This document shows positions 33,301-45,323 of a stretch of 64,000 bases of DNA, piece by piece. The stretch is taken from positions 1,612,001-1,676,000 of the forward strand of contig NC_089434.1 in the NCBI RefSeq assembly GCF_026210795.1. The letters run 5' to 3'. The notes under the pieces are model-generated. The model saw nothing but the letters and a program-made list of their open reading frames with translations. It ran no database searches and had not been told where the DNA came from. Numbering within the stretch: the first letter of the stretch is position 1; every line of letters starts with the position of its first letter. A program made the translations under genes and the position numbers. Origin of the DNA: Rhizophagus irregularis (taxonomy: Eukaryota; Glomeromycota; Glomeromycetes; Glomerales; Glomeraceae).

Positions 33301-36300
33301 TTAATATAATTTATCATCACTATCATACTCGCTACTAGTTTCACTTTCCTCATTGTTATTGTGATTAAACCCTAAACTTCTTGGTGATTTTACTCCTATA
33401 TTATTATAATTATTTTCTCCTGGAACAAAACTTAATAAAGGTTTAACGTTCGTATTCCGTAATGCTATTGTATGTGCTGCATCAGGTTTTAAATCAATTT
33501 CAAGTAATGTTTTTCCATTTGGTGATAATATACTTTGAACTGGTGCACTCTTTGATAATGGTGCATCTATTTTTAATAATGTTCCCGAAGGATTTTTATG
33601 TGATCTTTGAGTCTTACTCTTAGTTAGTAAAGATCCTTTATTAAATTGTACCCCGTTTTCAATTTGCACCAATCGACCTGTAGGTGAATTATTGGAATTA
33701 TTATTATTTTCATTTGTTGTATCATTATTCTTATCTAATAAAGATCCTTGGCTGAATTTTACAGAAGTATTTAAATTAACAAACGTTAAACTATTCTGAT
33801 CTCTGATGATTCCGACCCCTCCTATAGCTTTACGAAGTTTTTCTCTTTCTTTAGCTTGTTCAAATAATGCATCGTTTGAAGCTAATAGTGATCCTTTCAC
33901 AAATGCTTTACTTTCAGGTTCAACTTGTTTGGGAGATGGAATTTTTTCGTTATAATCTAATAGTGAACCTTCTTTAAATTTTTGATCCCCACTCGATGCT
34001 GATGTATTATTCAATGAATCTTTTATCCCATTGTCTGATTCTTTCTTTTTAAGTCCTGGGTTAGTAATAAGTCTTAGGGAATTATTTTCTATTTTACCGT
34101 ATAATGTTGAATTACGAACATGTTTACGTAGGTTTTCCCATTGGTTAATAGACCTACGTCTTTCCGATACTTTATTATTAGATTCATTTAACTCCGTAGA
34201 ATTCTCGCCAGATTTCTATTCCGTCAAATAATATAAATGTTAAATTAAAATTTCTGATTTTTACTAAGTTATAAAATATATATATAAAAAAAAATATATT
34301 CTGCAAACCTCTGAATAAAGCTTATCATCACTTTTGATGGTCTTTTCAAACCTTTCCGGATATTTAGCTCGTAGCAAGTTATTCTATTAAACGTGGATAA
34401 AACTTTAACATTATAAATTTTATAATATATATAAATTTTATTTTATGAAAATTACCTTAGCAGCTCGAAGACTCAACACCCAGTCTTTCATTTTATCCAA
34501 GTGATCTGCACACAAATAACGTATGTAATCATCTGGATTTTCAAACATTGCAACTTTGTCTTGAGATTTCAATGCAAAAATAAACTTGGTTGGAGATTTT
34601 CTCACGGTTTTTGTAAAAGTATACACATCAAAGCTTGCAAGCGAACAAAGGAGAGTTTCATTATTCCCCTAGTTATAAATAATGTTAATTTTTTTTTTCA
34701 AATAAAGTAATAATTCACAATTTTATTTTTACCTTTGCATCCTTGCAATGATATACAGTTCCATCTCTGATAAAAAAGTGTCTTTTCTGCCATTTATTTT
34801 TCTTCACCTCTAAATGTAGAGATCCAAACATGGGAGGTACAGCATTTTTGAATCCCTAAATAATGAAATTGAATTTAATAATTCTAGCGAATAAATTATT
34901 TAACATAAATAAATACATACTCCTAATGTCAGACAATTCCTGTTTATGTATTTTTTTAAAACAAGTGCATTTTGTTTATTTGGTTCCCAATTTCCGATGA
35001 CTGTAGCAACATATTCCCAATCTCTTATCGGACGTTCTAAATAACAAATTTACAATTAATTAAATTTTATAACAAAATCTTGATATCCTAAAAAGAGAAA
35101 TATTTATTATATACCTAAACCATATTCATTAATTACTTCAAATAAAGTCCAAGATTCAGAATCAGAAATTGTTTCATTATCACGGAAATAGTTTAAAATG
35201 TCTAATGCAGTTCTAGTTGCTGTTATTGACAATGTTCTATATTGACGTAAGTTTTCGATAAAGATCTGTGTTGTAAGCTAAAATTTATACATATATAAGA
35301 TTAGTTTAAATTGAGAATAACAATTAACAAGAATGGTGCAGTAAGGACATCACTCACTTTAACTTCAGTGATTTTCGCTTCCTCTTTTTCAACATGTACT
35401 TCCGCCTACAATAAAATAAACAAATTTAAATACGCTTAATAAAATTGGTACATAACGATTAAAGCCAGGTGATACGCAAAATTTTCGTATAGTTAGGATT
35501 GTACCTTTTCACGACGATAACGAGTTCGAGATTTAGCTCGTTCTCTGTTCTCATTTTCTTGAGTCTTAGATTTAACAACTTCACGTTCTTTTGGTGTTCT
35601 TCCACGCTCTTCTAGTGGTTTAGATTTAACTCTCTCGCGTTCCTCTTGAACTTTTGATTTGGTTCTTCCACGTTCTTCCTCCTCTCGAACTTTTGATTTG
35701 GCTCTTCCACGTTCTTCTTCCTCTCGAACTCTGGATTTGGCTCTTCCACGTTCTTCCTCCTCTCGAACTCTTGATTTGGCTCTTCCACGTTCTTCCTCCT
35801 CTCGAACTCTTGATTTGGCTCTTCCACGTTCTTCCTCTCCTCGAACTTTTGATTTGGCTCTTCCACGTTCTTCCTCCTCTCGAACTCTTGATTTAGCTCT
35901 TCCACGTTCTTCCTCTCCTCGAACTTTTGATTTAGCTCTTCCGCGTTCTTCCTCTCCTCGAACTTTTGATTTGGCTCTTCCACGTTCTTCCTCCTCATGA
36001 ACTCTTGATTTAGCTCTTTCACGTTCTTCCTCCTCTCGGACTCTTGATTTAGCTCTTCCGCGTTCTTCCTCTCCTCGGACTTTTGATTTAGCTCTTCCGC
36101 GTTCTTCCTCTCCTCGGACTTTTGATTTAGCTCTTCCGCGTTCTTCCTCTCCTCGGACTTTTGATCTTGCTTGATCGTGATCATTATCTAGTTCAATGTT
36201 TTTACTAGATTCTCTTCCTCGCTCTTCTAAATTTTCACGGTTCACATTTTCTTTTTCTGATGATTTTTCAACTTTATTCTTAGATCTTATCTGTTCTTTA

Positions 36301-37919
36301 TCTTCAGGTTCTCTTATCCTTGATATCGCTCTTGTACTAGTTACATTAATCTGTGAATCCACATCATGATCCTGAGAGTGTATTCGACGTCCTCCTTCTC
36401 CGTTTTCTCCTCTGTATTTATTACCAAGAACTTCTCTATCATCAGATTCTTTTTCGATTGACTCCGAACGATCATGAACATGCTCAGTTTCTTTTAATTT
36501 ACTAGAATTAATTGAGAAAATCTTGTTATCATTAGAATTTCTTTCCTGAGATCTTGGCCCTTCAGTATGTTCTTTCGAATTTGGTGGTTTAGAAGTTTCA
36601 ATATGATCATCTGATGACTTCTCTTTAGATCCTGAACTTCGATGAGTTTGATCAATAGAATTTCTGTTTCTTTGCGTCCTTACAGGTGAATTTGTAGAAT
36701 TTAATGAATTATCTTCACCTTGTTTATCTAAATTAGTATCTTGAGCTTTTGAATTAGATCTAGATCTTAATGGACGGTTTTCATCATCAGTCTCATATAA
36801 AGTAGATGAAGAGGTTTCACTACCATATTTTGATTCTTGAGTTCTTAAATTTAAACGAAGTATAACTGATTGTTTATCAAAATTAATATCTTGAGCTTTT
36901 GAATTAGATCTAGAACTTAGTGGACGATTTTCATCATCTGTATCATATGATTTTATAAAGGTTTCATTGACCGATTTAATTTGTGATTTGCCTAAACCAC
37001 GACCGGTTGTCGGAGTCCTTTTAATTTTCTTTTTACCAGTTGATAAATCAAGGGATGATGTTGGGGACAAAGTTGGGGAACTATTTTCATTTGAGATGGT
37101 GGTTTTTTGATCATCAACAGCAGAATTTTTAATATCTGATAAATTATTTAATGATTTACTTCTTAATGTACCCATCAATGAACTATAATCACTATCATTA
37201 TCACTTCCTGAAGTATCATCTGATGATGACTCGCTAACGTCATTGTCACTATCACTACTTAAAATTGAGGAAGGATCCATCATAGTCCTAGGAGAAAGCA
37301 TAGAAGAATGTATAGGCATCACAACATCATTAACATTAGCATCTGATAAAGACCTAATACGTTGATAGTTTGAAATACCAAGTGTTTGTGAATCACGCGG
37401 ATGTAAAAGATTATTATCTCGTGGTTTTGATTTCACATTACGAGAATCAACAGATTTCGATTTTTGATGAAGCGAAGTGCTATCTAAATTACGCATTTCT
37501 TTGTGAGAAGCAGATCTTTGATGAGTGTTAAAAGAAATTGTAGGTGGTATTGATAGTACTGGATCGCTAATTATGGGATTGGACGAATCTTCTTTTTTTA
37601 AGCTTCTCTCTATTTCAGATTTTAAATTATACAAGCTATATAAATTTGCATCTAACTCTAAGGGACTATCATTTTCAGAAATAGTATCCGGATTTACATC
37701 ATTCGAGTGTAAAAGATCATCTGAATCCTCTCGAGCAAGATCCTATTTTATAAAAAAACAAAAAAAAAACGTTCAGAATATTTGGTATAATTATTATTTT
37801 CATTTTTATAACCGAAATTCTAGAAAAAAAAAAATTCCAGTAAATAACTAACTTACCGCGGTTAATTTATCAACCTCTTGCTGTAAAAGGTCAAACATTA
37901 ATTCAAGTTGGCCACTCAT
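33301..37919 (-). CDS. RA-PH domain adaptor protein with charged repeat region
   Basis: Nine exons with consistent phases give 1317 residues: 37857-37919, 35505-37742, 35358-35405, 35115-35277, 34921-35036, 34733-34855, 34456-34668, 34309-34383, 33301-34215. The start is ATG 37919 (MSGQLELMFDLLQQEV, helical). A long Ser/Asp/Lys-rich disordered region is followed by about 14 copies of a 13-residue repeat (GRAKSKVRGEEER). Residues about 784-875 look like a Ras-association domain (IFIENLRQYRTLSI, then ALDILNYF, then WTLFEVINEYGLERPIRDWE). About 878-985 is a pleckstrin-homology domain (FGSLHLEVKKNKWQKRHFFI to MKDWVLSL, conserved Trp present). The tail carries repeated F-x-x-GSLL motifs. An RA-PH tandem suggests a Ras/Rho-linked membrane-cortex adaptor, by analogy with animal MRL/Grb7 proteins. 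Confidence 0.8.
35650..36172 (-). repeat. 39-bp coding tandem repeat (13 residues, ~14 copies)
   Basis: Inside the second exon of the RA-PH gene the DNA repeats with a 39-bp period. It encodes alternating GRAKSKVRGEEER and GRAKSRVREEEER units. Degenerate units sit at both ends, and near-identical ones in the middle suggest recent expansion. The protein would form a very long, highly charged helix. Other frames of the same array stay open only because of the repeat. Confidence 0.9.
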
Positions 37920-39428
37920 AATTCTTCTTTTTACTATTTTTTTTTATTTTAATGTTTGTTTTTTTTCAAATGTTCTCTTACACTCAAAAAAAGAAAAAAA
38001 AAAAATTTCTTTTTTTTTATCAAAAAAAAAAAGAGAATTTAAAAGGTTTAGGTTGGAGGCTTTTAAACGATTGAAAAGAAAGCTTTACAAAATATTTATG
38101 TTCAAACTTTAAATAAGCATAAGTTTATGACCTATTTTTCTATATATATATTGATCAAGTTTTTTTTTTAAAAAAAAAACCACAAATAAATTAAATAATT
38201 AAAAATAAAAAAAAATAAATTTACAAAATGTTTAATTTTTGAAAGTTATAAATAATTATTCTTTTTTTTTTCTTTTTTATTTAGTTCATATTTTTTTTTT
38301 GACTTTTTTTACCGCATTTACAACGAAATATATGTATTAAACTGTTTATAGGGTAAATAATGTAGAGAGTATATGAAAAAGTGAACAAAGTTCAACTTTT
38401 TCCAAATTCATCATTATTATAATATTATATTGCCGTATCACTTAAAGAGATCTGAAAAGTATAACAATGGGGTCACAAGCAACGAGGAGAATATTCTAAA
38501 AAAATAAACTGTACAAAAAAAATTTACTTTTTCCGGAAACGTTTTGTTTCACGTATTTATAAATGATCAATTTATTCCCAAGTGATAAGCGGTTGAACCA
38601 ATTGTCGGATAGTACGAATGGTGTGAAAATTTAATACTACTTGGCGAATATCAAAAACTTCAACGCTGCGGTATGACGCAATTGTTTAAATTAAAAAAGA
38701 TCTTTTGTCGATTGAACTTAACAAAGAATTTTTTTTTACTTTATCCAGTCCTTTAAAAGTTAAGTGAATTATATAAGTGAGAAAAAATATATATTTATAA
38801 TTTTTTTTTTTTATATCTTTTCGAAGGAATTCTTTTTTTTTGTTTGTTTGTTATTGTTTGAAGCCACCACGTGCTCTAATTCATTTCGAAATGATAGATT
38901 TTTTTAAACATTTTTTACTGTGTTCCCTACTTTTTTTTCTAAAAAAAAAGTATTATTGATCTTCATATTGATTTAATATCATTTGTGAAACATTGAAAAA
39001 AGGCTTTTCTTATTAAAATCATCATCAATTTTTTAAATCTCCCATATACGGGGAAATCTGATGCAGGTAATCCATATCAGTATTTAGTTAGCTTATAATA
39101 TCGGAGTTTTTCTCGGACATTTAATAAATATCATTAAATTGGAAATTCCTTGCCGTAAACGATGTAATATCCGCGATTCCGGATTTTTTTATTGTTAATT
39201 ATTATTAATTACTATATTTTTTACTATGTACAAATAAGGTATTATTAATTATTTTTTTTTTTAAAAAAAATTCACATTTTAACATATTAGTACAATTGTT
39301 TTTATGTGTATTTAATCTCCCAAAATATCAATTTAATTATTAAAAAGAAATATTAATGAAGATATTAATTATTATATAGGTATATATATATATTTATTTG
39401 AAACATATTGTATGTCTCGTTATAGTCA
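37920..39428. other. Intergenic with homopolymer tracts; 5' region of the RA-PH gene
   Basis: Very rich in runs of A and T of 8 to 12 bases. It lies between the start of the RA-PH gene and the stop of the F-box gene, so it should hold the RA-PH promoter. No specific element recognised. Confidence 0.5.
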
Positions 39429-41147
39429 TTATAGCCATACTGGTTCATGTACTTGTCCATTGAGTTTATATCTGAAATCAACAATGGTTTCTTTTGCTTT
39501 TTCAAGAAATCCCTTACTGAATCTTTTATCAGTTCCTATATGTAAACGATGCAAGTGTTCTTTTAAATATCTAAATAAAACTTCTAAATGAGCATCAGAA
39601 AAATCCGGTGAATATCGAAATACAAGACTTTTGAGAGGTGCCCTTGATTTAACAATAAAGATCTCTAATGATTTGGCACAAAACCGCCATTGAGCATCAA
39701 TAAACAACTCTTTTAAATTCGATAATTCTTGATTAGCTATTCTTAAAAATAATTCATCCGCAACATCTGGATTTCCAGTCAATTTCACTTTCTCAAGGAG
39801 AGGACATGATGCAAAAAGAAGCATCAACTGTTGAAATTCTCTTCTATCCACATATATCTCAAGATGAACAAGATTCTGACAATAATTTGCGACAGTCGTT
39901 ATAACTTGAGGTATGAAGTTGTGTTCAGGATAATAATATCTTGTTAAAGTAAATGTTCTAAGTGTCTTGCCTGAATGTTGTACTATTAGTTCCGGAAGAA
40001 TGGTTTGATCCCTGAAACAACAAACATTGAAAGATAATTTTGTTAAATGAGGGAAATATGATTGTTCTATCATGTTTACTTCGTTACATTGAAAATTAGC
40101 GTGAGAAAATATTATTTCCCTTAAATTTGTTAAATGTTTCACTTCCGAAAAAATACTCCAATCCTTTACTATCCCTTGAAAATAAAAAATACGCAACGTT
40201 TTCGCTTGTGTTCGAAGTCCTTCCATGATTGATGGTAAAATACGAAATTTACATTTAATAAATTTAATTTCTTGTAAACAATTTTGTACTTTTATCAATG
40301 TTGATAATCTCTTTGCATCCTTTCTACTTTCATCCCTTCCAAAATTTGACATATCAATCACAAGTTTTCTAAGATGATGTGTAATTTTTGATAAAGCATC
40401 TAAAAAATTACTTGTCCAATGAGTAGCCCCCCACGTAAATTCGACAAGTTGTGATAAACAATTCTGAGATCCGGTATAAGTAGGAATTAATAATATTTCA
40501 TTAGGAATTTCATTTACGGTAATCCAGAAAGAAATACTCGGCAAACTAGTACATCTTTGTTTATCCTCTGACCATTTTGTATTCACCATATCTATCGATA
40601 AATGACTTAGATTTGAACAATATAACACTAAAAGTCTGCATAGATCACAAGCCATTTTTTGAAATAATGATTCCGCCCAAGTAATCGATGATGTTGACCA
40701 AGTAATTTCTGAAAAGAAAGGCTTAGAACTACATTGAAAATCCATTAAAAATCGTTGAGATCGAAGATATTCAACGCCATCATGTAAAGCCCAAACTAAA
40801 TCATGTATGTCAAGATGTCGAATGAAATCAGTATATGCAAAAGTTGTTAGAGGTGCCGTTGTCCATATAATCAAGTCTTGAATATTTACTGAACTTGCTG
40901 TATGTTTGTGTGCAAGAATGGTAGTCAGAGTCGCAAGGAATTTTTTTACTTTCATTCGACGTTTTTGTTCTGAACATCGACAAAATTTAGAGCAAGTATA
41001 TAAAAAACGAAAAGGTTTTCTCCATAAAAATTGAACCGCAACTTCACACCAAAGTCTATTAACCAATAAAGCTCCGTGTAAAGATTTTTTATCATGTTCG
41101 AGATTAGTGAATATTTCCCAAAGACAATCACGGTTAAGGGCAGTCAT
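39429..41147 (-). CDS. F-box protein with LRR-like repeats
   Basis: Intronless frame of 572 residues from ATG 41147. The N-terminus (LNRDCLWEIFTNLEHDKKSL, then HGALLVNRLWCEVAVQFLW) is an F-box: the L-P-like start, LVNR-x-W and a final LW are clear. Such proteins bind Skp1 in SCF ubiquitin ligases. The rest contains irregular leucine-rich segments (LREIIFSHANF, LTKLSFNVCCF, LVHLEIYVDRREF, LEKVKLTGNPDV, LKELFIDAQWRF), as in substrate-recognising F-box/LRR proteins. It is divergent from the TRAX gene, with 176 bp between start codons. The frame is intact. F-box proteins of this style are a large family in Glomeromycotina. Confidence 0.8.
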   Translation of the reverse strand: MTALNRDCLWEIFTNLEHDKKSLHGALLVNRLWCEVAVQFLWRKPFRFLYTCSKFCRCSEQKRRMKVKKFLATLTTILAHKHTASSVNIQDLIIWTTAPLTTFAYTDFIRHLDIHDLVWALHDGVEYLRSQRFLMDFQCSSKPFFSEITWSTSSITWAESLFQKMACDLCRLLVLYCSNLSHLSIDMVNTKWSEDKQRCTSLPSISFWITVNEIPNEILLIPTYTGSQNCLSQLVEFTWGATHWTSNFLDALSKITHHLRKLVIDMSNFGRDESRKDAKRLSTLIKVQNCLQEIKFIKCKFRILPSIMEGLRTQAKTLRIFYFQGIVKDWSIFSEVKHLTNLREIIFSHANFQCNEVNMIEQSYFPHLTKLSFNVCCFRDQTILPELIVQHSGKTLRTFTLTRYYYPEHNFIPQVITTVANYCQNLVHLEIYVDRREFQQLMLLFASCPLLEKVKLTGNPDVADELFLRIANQELSNLKELFIDAQWRFCAKSLEIFIVKSRAPLKSLVFRYSPDFSDAHLEVLFRYLKEHLHRLHIGTDKRFSKGFLEKAKETIVDFRYKLNGQVHEPVWL

Positions 41148-41323
41148 TTTTAAAAATACATTGAATTAAATCAAAATTCAGGTCTATAGAAAAGTAACCC
41201 GTGATAATATTTTATTGGCTAAATTTCTCGTGATAAGCTTCCAATCAAGGATGCCACATGTCAAAAACGACACTCATAAAATGGGGACGATTATCAACTA
41301 TCATTCTTTAAAACTAAATAGTA
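41148..41323. promoter_or_regulatory. Shared intergenic region of divergent F-box and TRAX genes
   Basis: Only 176 bp separate the two start codons, so both promoters and 5' leaders must lie here or overlap. No canonical TATA or other box can be named with confidence. Confidence 0.5.
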
Positions 41324-42792
41324 ATGGAAACCGAAATTCAAAGCTCCCCTTTGGGTCAAAATGTTGATATCAAAACTCTTTTTACTAGTTTACGAGTAAC
41401 ATTAGATCATCATGTAAGTAAAAAAAATTAATTTATTTGGTTTTGTATTATAGACATTTTATTAATTATTTTATTTAATTCCATGGAATAAAATTTGATA
41501 GTATGATAGAAAAGAAAGAATTGTCAAGCAGTCAAGGTTTTAAGGCGTTTAAAATTATTGCAAATAATAATTTAAATTTATTTTAATTAATTTTACATTA
41601 ATTCGATCTTTTTTTTTTCGATTATTATAATTAAAAAGAGATATTACAGGATTGAGTAAAAAATTAATATTTCTTGCTCATAGGTACGTTAATTTAAATT
41701 AATTATTTTTTATTTAATTCTTTATTCTTTAAATTGAATTTTTATGTTTCTAAATTATTTATTATGAAATATATTAAGATCAAACCAAAAATCATTAAAA
41801 TCGATTTTAGAAGAAGCAGAAACGAAGAAAAAAGAAATACTTGAATTATTTCAGAAAGTATCATGTGAATTAGAAGGAATAAATTATTATAAGTAAGTTT
41901 TTTGTTATCATAGGTTCTTGTTAACATGATTTAGTTTGTACCAAAATTCTAATTTTTTCATCGCACTATAATACGGTTAGATATCATAAAAGTATTTCTC
42001 CTGCAATTCAAGAATTTATCGAGGCTATATCATTTCTAGAATATTTGGAACATAATCGTTTGATTTCTATGAATGATGTTGAATTAAATTTTAGAGACAA
42101 ATCGGGTAATCAGGTAATATACATTTTTTTCACGGTATATTATTATAAGTTTAAAAATTTTAAATATCTTTAGCTCTTCTATTTAATTAGTATTTACAAG
42201 TAACGGTTGAGGATTATGTTCTAGGTATAGCAGATCTAACAGGAGAGCTGATGCGTTACGCCATTAATAGTGTTGGTAAAGGAGATCATGATCGTGCTTT
42301 ACAAGTTTGTAAATTTCTAAGGAGTTTAAAGTCTGGTAATAAAACTTTATTTTATTGATTTCGATAAATAATTTTTAGTTTAATCTTAAACTAACTAATA
42401 AAAAAAAAAAAGATTATGATCTCCTCAAAGTATCAGGATATTCTCTCTTAGGAAGAAAATTGGACGGGATAAAAACAAATCTAGCAAAAGTTGAAGATGG
42501 TACGAACTTCAAATAATTTCTTTTATTTATATGTTATTTTTATATTTATTTTATTTTATCTTCATTACCATTTTTATTAGCTTGTTACGCTCTTACAATT
42601 AGAGGTTCCGGTAATTATTGCTTTGTTATGTTCTGACATCTAATTTATTTTTTTTAAAAAAAATATCGTACCTTGTGGTTAACATTATATTCTTTTGATT
42701 ACCAATTTATAGAGTATCCAAAAGAATTTTATCAACACATCGTTAGTGAACATGCAAGAAATTACGGCGATAATATGGACGTTGATGAATGA
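41324..42792 (+). CDS. TSNAX: Translin-associated factor X (TRAX)
   Basis: Nine exons assembled by hand with correct phases: 41324-41413, 41502-41536, 41639-41683, 41779-41892, 41981-42113, 42191-42335, 42413-42499, 42581-42610, 42713-42792. They give 252 residues, slightly shorter than human TRAX (290). Family landmarks appear in order: [20 protein letters not shown] with FLAHR (RDIT...FLLHR in animals), [40 protein letters not shown] with NSVGKGD, then [20 protein letters not shown]. The QE-x-x-E glutamates that serve catalysis in TRAX of the C3PO RNase are present. TRAX pairs with translin in an octameric endoribonuclease acting on small-RNA passenger strands and tRNA fragments. No translin gene is in this window. 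The small exons hide it from simple frame searches. Confidence 0.92.
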
Positions 42793-43744
42793 GGCTTTAT
42801 GCATTTTTATTCTTTTGAAGTCATTATTTAATATTAATAACAATAACAACATGTAAAAATAATTATTAAAGATTTGAGATTAAATAGCTTTGTATAATAA
42901 TAAATTTAATATTTTCACCACTGTTTTTTTCATATTTCGTTTTCAAGTTTAATGATTTTTTTATAAATATACAAGTTGAATATTTTCATCGCAAGCAAAT
43001 CCCCTCTTCCTCCCATCCAGAGTTGAATTGGAGTGGGGATATAGTCAATACTCATGTCCTTAGGAAATTGATAAGTACTTCTTGTCATCAAAGAGATGTG
43101 GGTTTTTTTTGTTACATTTCGTTTTTAGTTGTTACCACGCTCTTCCTTTGTCCCCATATATGTTTCTCTATAAATTTCTACAGAACAATGAAATCTCCTC
43201 CCACTTTTTTACCTTTAAAAATTGGATCTTCCCAGTGGTTTTTCCTTGCAATATAACGATTATATTTCACTCTTTGGTAAGAATTGACCCGATCTCGATC
43301 CCTGTATGCTCCTTGCAGATAATAAGTGCAGATCTTGGAGGTGCACTGTTCATCATATGCGACATGTGCGGTCGACTGTTTCATGTGCATCAAATGAGCA
43401 TACTGACTCATCATTAATGTCCATCATGTCCATCTAAAAAATCTGAGATCTCGTAGGATTAGCAATATATAGTATGGTGCGCACGATCTAAAGCTAACCA
43501 CATTTATCACATGACTTCAAAAAAAAAGAAGTAACCAAAAAATCGATTATTTTCTCTGTTAAATAATAGATCAGATCATTATCTTTCATATGGCAGAGCC
43601 CTTTTCTGGTTAAGTAATCAATTAACAAAATCAGGTATTATTATTAATTATAAAATGCAATAAATCTTAAAAACAAAACAATCCCCCCCCTATTACATCG
43701 ATCAGTATTAAGTAAAAAATAAAATATTGATATCCGCATGCAAA
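42793..43744. other. Intergenic, no gene seen
   Basis: Downstream of TRAX. Overlapping frames on both strands at 43023-43417 have no recognisable domain and are judged chance. Confidence 0.45.
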
Positions 43745-43888
43745 ATGTCACAAATAGCAAGCAAAAAAATACAAATTACCAATGATAAAATATTTGATAA
43801 TTTTGAGGATGATGATATTTGGGATGATTATGATTTGGAGATAATCACACCATCTGTATTTGATATTATGCATCAAAAATTCTCGTAA
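43745..43888 (+). CDS. Short acidic reading frame, 47 residues, unknown
   Basis: ATG at 43745 opens MSQIASKKIQITNDKIF followed by DDDIWDDYDLEI and a TAA at 43886. The composition is protein-like and acidic. It may be a truncated N-terminus of a larger gene interrupted by the repeat-like sequence that begins near 43990. No function assignable. Confidence 0.25.
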   Translation: MSQIASKKIQITNDKIFDNFEDDDIWDDYDLEIITPSVFDIMHQKFS

Positions 43889-43989
43889 AGTGTAATTATA
43901 TATGCGTTAACCATATAAAAATTCATTTCACGTGATATGATTATAAGTCTGAAAATTTTGGCCACTAAATAAAATATTGATTGGCCTTA

Positions 43990-44868
43990 CTATCCTGTTT
44001 CGGTCGGGATCCAGGATAGGCAAGTGAGGGTCCGCTCCTTCGGCCTTTGACCGTTGGTTTGGACGAAGTTTTATAATGGTGTCCGTTTGTTAGAATAGTG
44101 TAGCAACTTCTCATTGTAATCCTGCTTTACATAAAATAAATATAAACATTGATTGGCTTTAGACTGAGCGTTTGATGGTGCGTATATTGCAAATTTTAAT
44201 TTTCCTTTGCTCATCATTTCAACACCATCATAATACATATATTTAGGAACAAATTTCTTTATATTCCCGTAATTAAGTTCAATGTCTTTCTTTTTTAATT
44301 CATTTCTCTTCCTCACGCGTCAAATTAGTAGTAATATTTATTAACAAAACTATTATTGCAACTTTCTTCTTTAGAATCCCGGCGAGTCTTATATGTAATT
44401 TTGCTACGATATAATTTATTTCTTAAATTGAGTTCAGAATTGAACTGCCTTCTTCATAATTATAAGAATAAAAGAATTCGTATATAGGTTTTCTAATATT
44501 CAATTTTTTTGAATTTCATAGGTGAATGCCAGTTTTCGTTTATTATAAGCGTTGAGGAATTTTTAAATTCGTTAACTAGTTACTTTATTATTCATAATAT
44601 TATGAGATTGTTCATTTTTTCTCTGCTTGTAATAAAGGGTTTTCTGCGTACAGTAGTAAAAGTTGGCTTGATTGATTTTACGATTCACGTGATATCTTTC
44701 ACCAATATTTAAACCACATGATAATGTTTCGATGTATGGGATGTGCATTCCGCGTCTATTTTATATACCTAATTATCATGTAATTAGTACCTCTGTAATT
44801 TTGTATTGTATCGACAGGTTGCCTGCCTTTCTTGAAATAAAAATAAAATAAAATAAAATAAAATTCTT
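43990..44868. mobile_element. Possible retroposon-like remnant ending in AAAAT repeats
   Basis: At 43998-44075 there is an isolated GC-rich block (CGGTCGGGATCCAGG, GGTCCGCTCCTTCGGCC). At 44790-44868 there is a GC-moderate stretch (TCGACAGGTTGCCTGCC) that ends in about five AAAAT units, as at the 3' ends of some LINE/SINE elements. Whether the two blocks belong to one element is unknown. Between them, minus-strand 44071-44316 carries a short open frame (RKRNELKKKDIELNYG) with no recognised family. Confidence 0.3.
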
Positions 44869-45323
44869 ATTTTTTTGATGGGTCAACCGAAAACTTTATT
44901 TTCAAGTTCTTTCATCATATCAACATCTTGTAGGGTCGGATATTACTATTTTTTATTTCAAGGGTTGCATTTCCAAGTTTTATGTCAATATTCTGAATGG
45001 AAACAACTTCAGTTATATGAGATGATTAATATTGAATGGGGCTGCTTTATATGTTATTGATAGAGATTAGGTTGTTCACGACGTCTTTTTGATTGAGATT
45101 GAGCGGGTGTGGGAGTTATATGAGTGGGAGTAACATATATACAGTATATATTCACAAGCTATTATTACAACAATGACAGTTGAAAAGAGCACGGTATCTT
45201 TATTTTCAATATTAAGTACAGTCATGGCAACTGTGATTGTTTGAGGTAGAGTGCAACTAACAGTGCAATGTGTGCGTAATAGGGCTGCTTGCTCGTTATC
45301 AAGTTTTTTTTTTATTAATAATA

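Noticed and set aside
35612-36184. A second open minus-strand frame and two plus-strand frames over the charged-repeat exon
   Set aside because: Shadows of the 39-bp coding repeat; the frame in phase with the RA-PH exons is the real one.
43023-43417. Overlapping frames on both strands downstream of TRAX
   Set aside because: No domain, conflicting strands, composition typical of chance frames.
43998-44075. GC-rich block considered as a tRNA-derived SINE head
   Set aside because: No convincing A and B boxes; kept only as an uncertain retroposon-like remnant.
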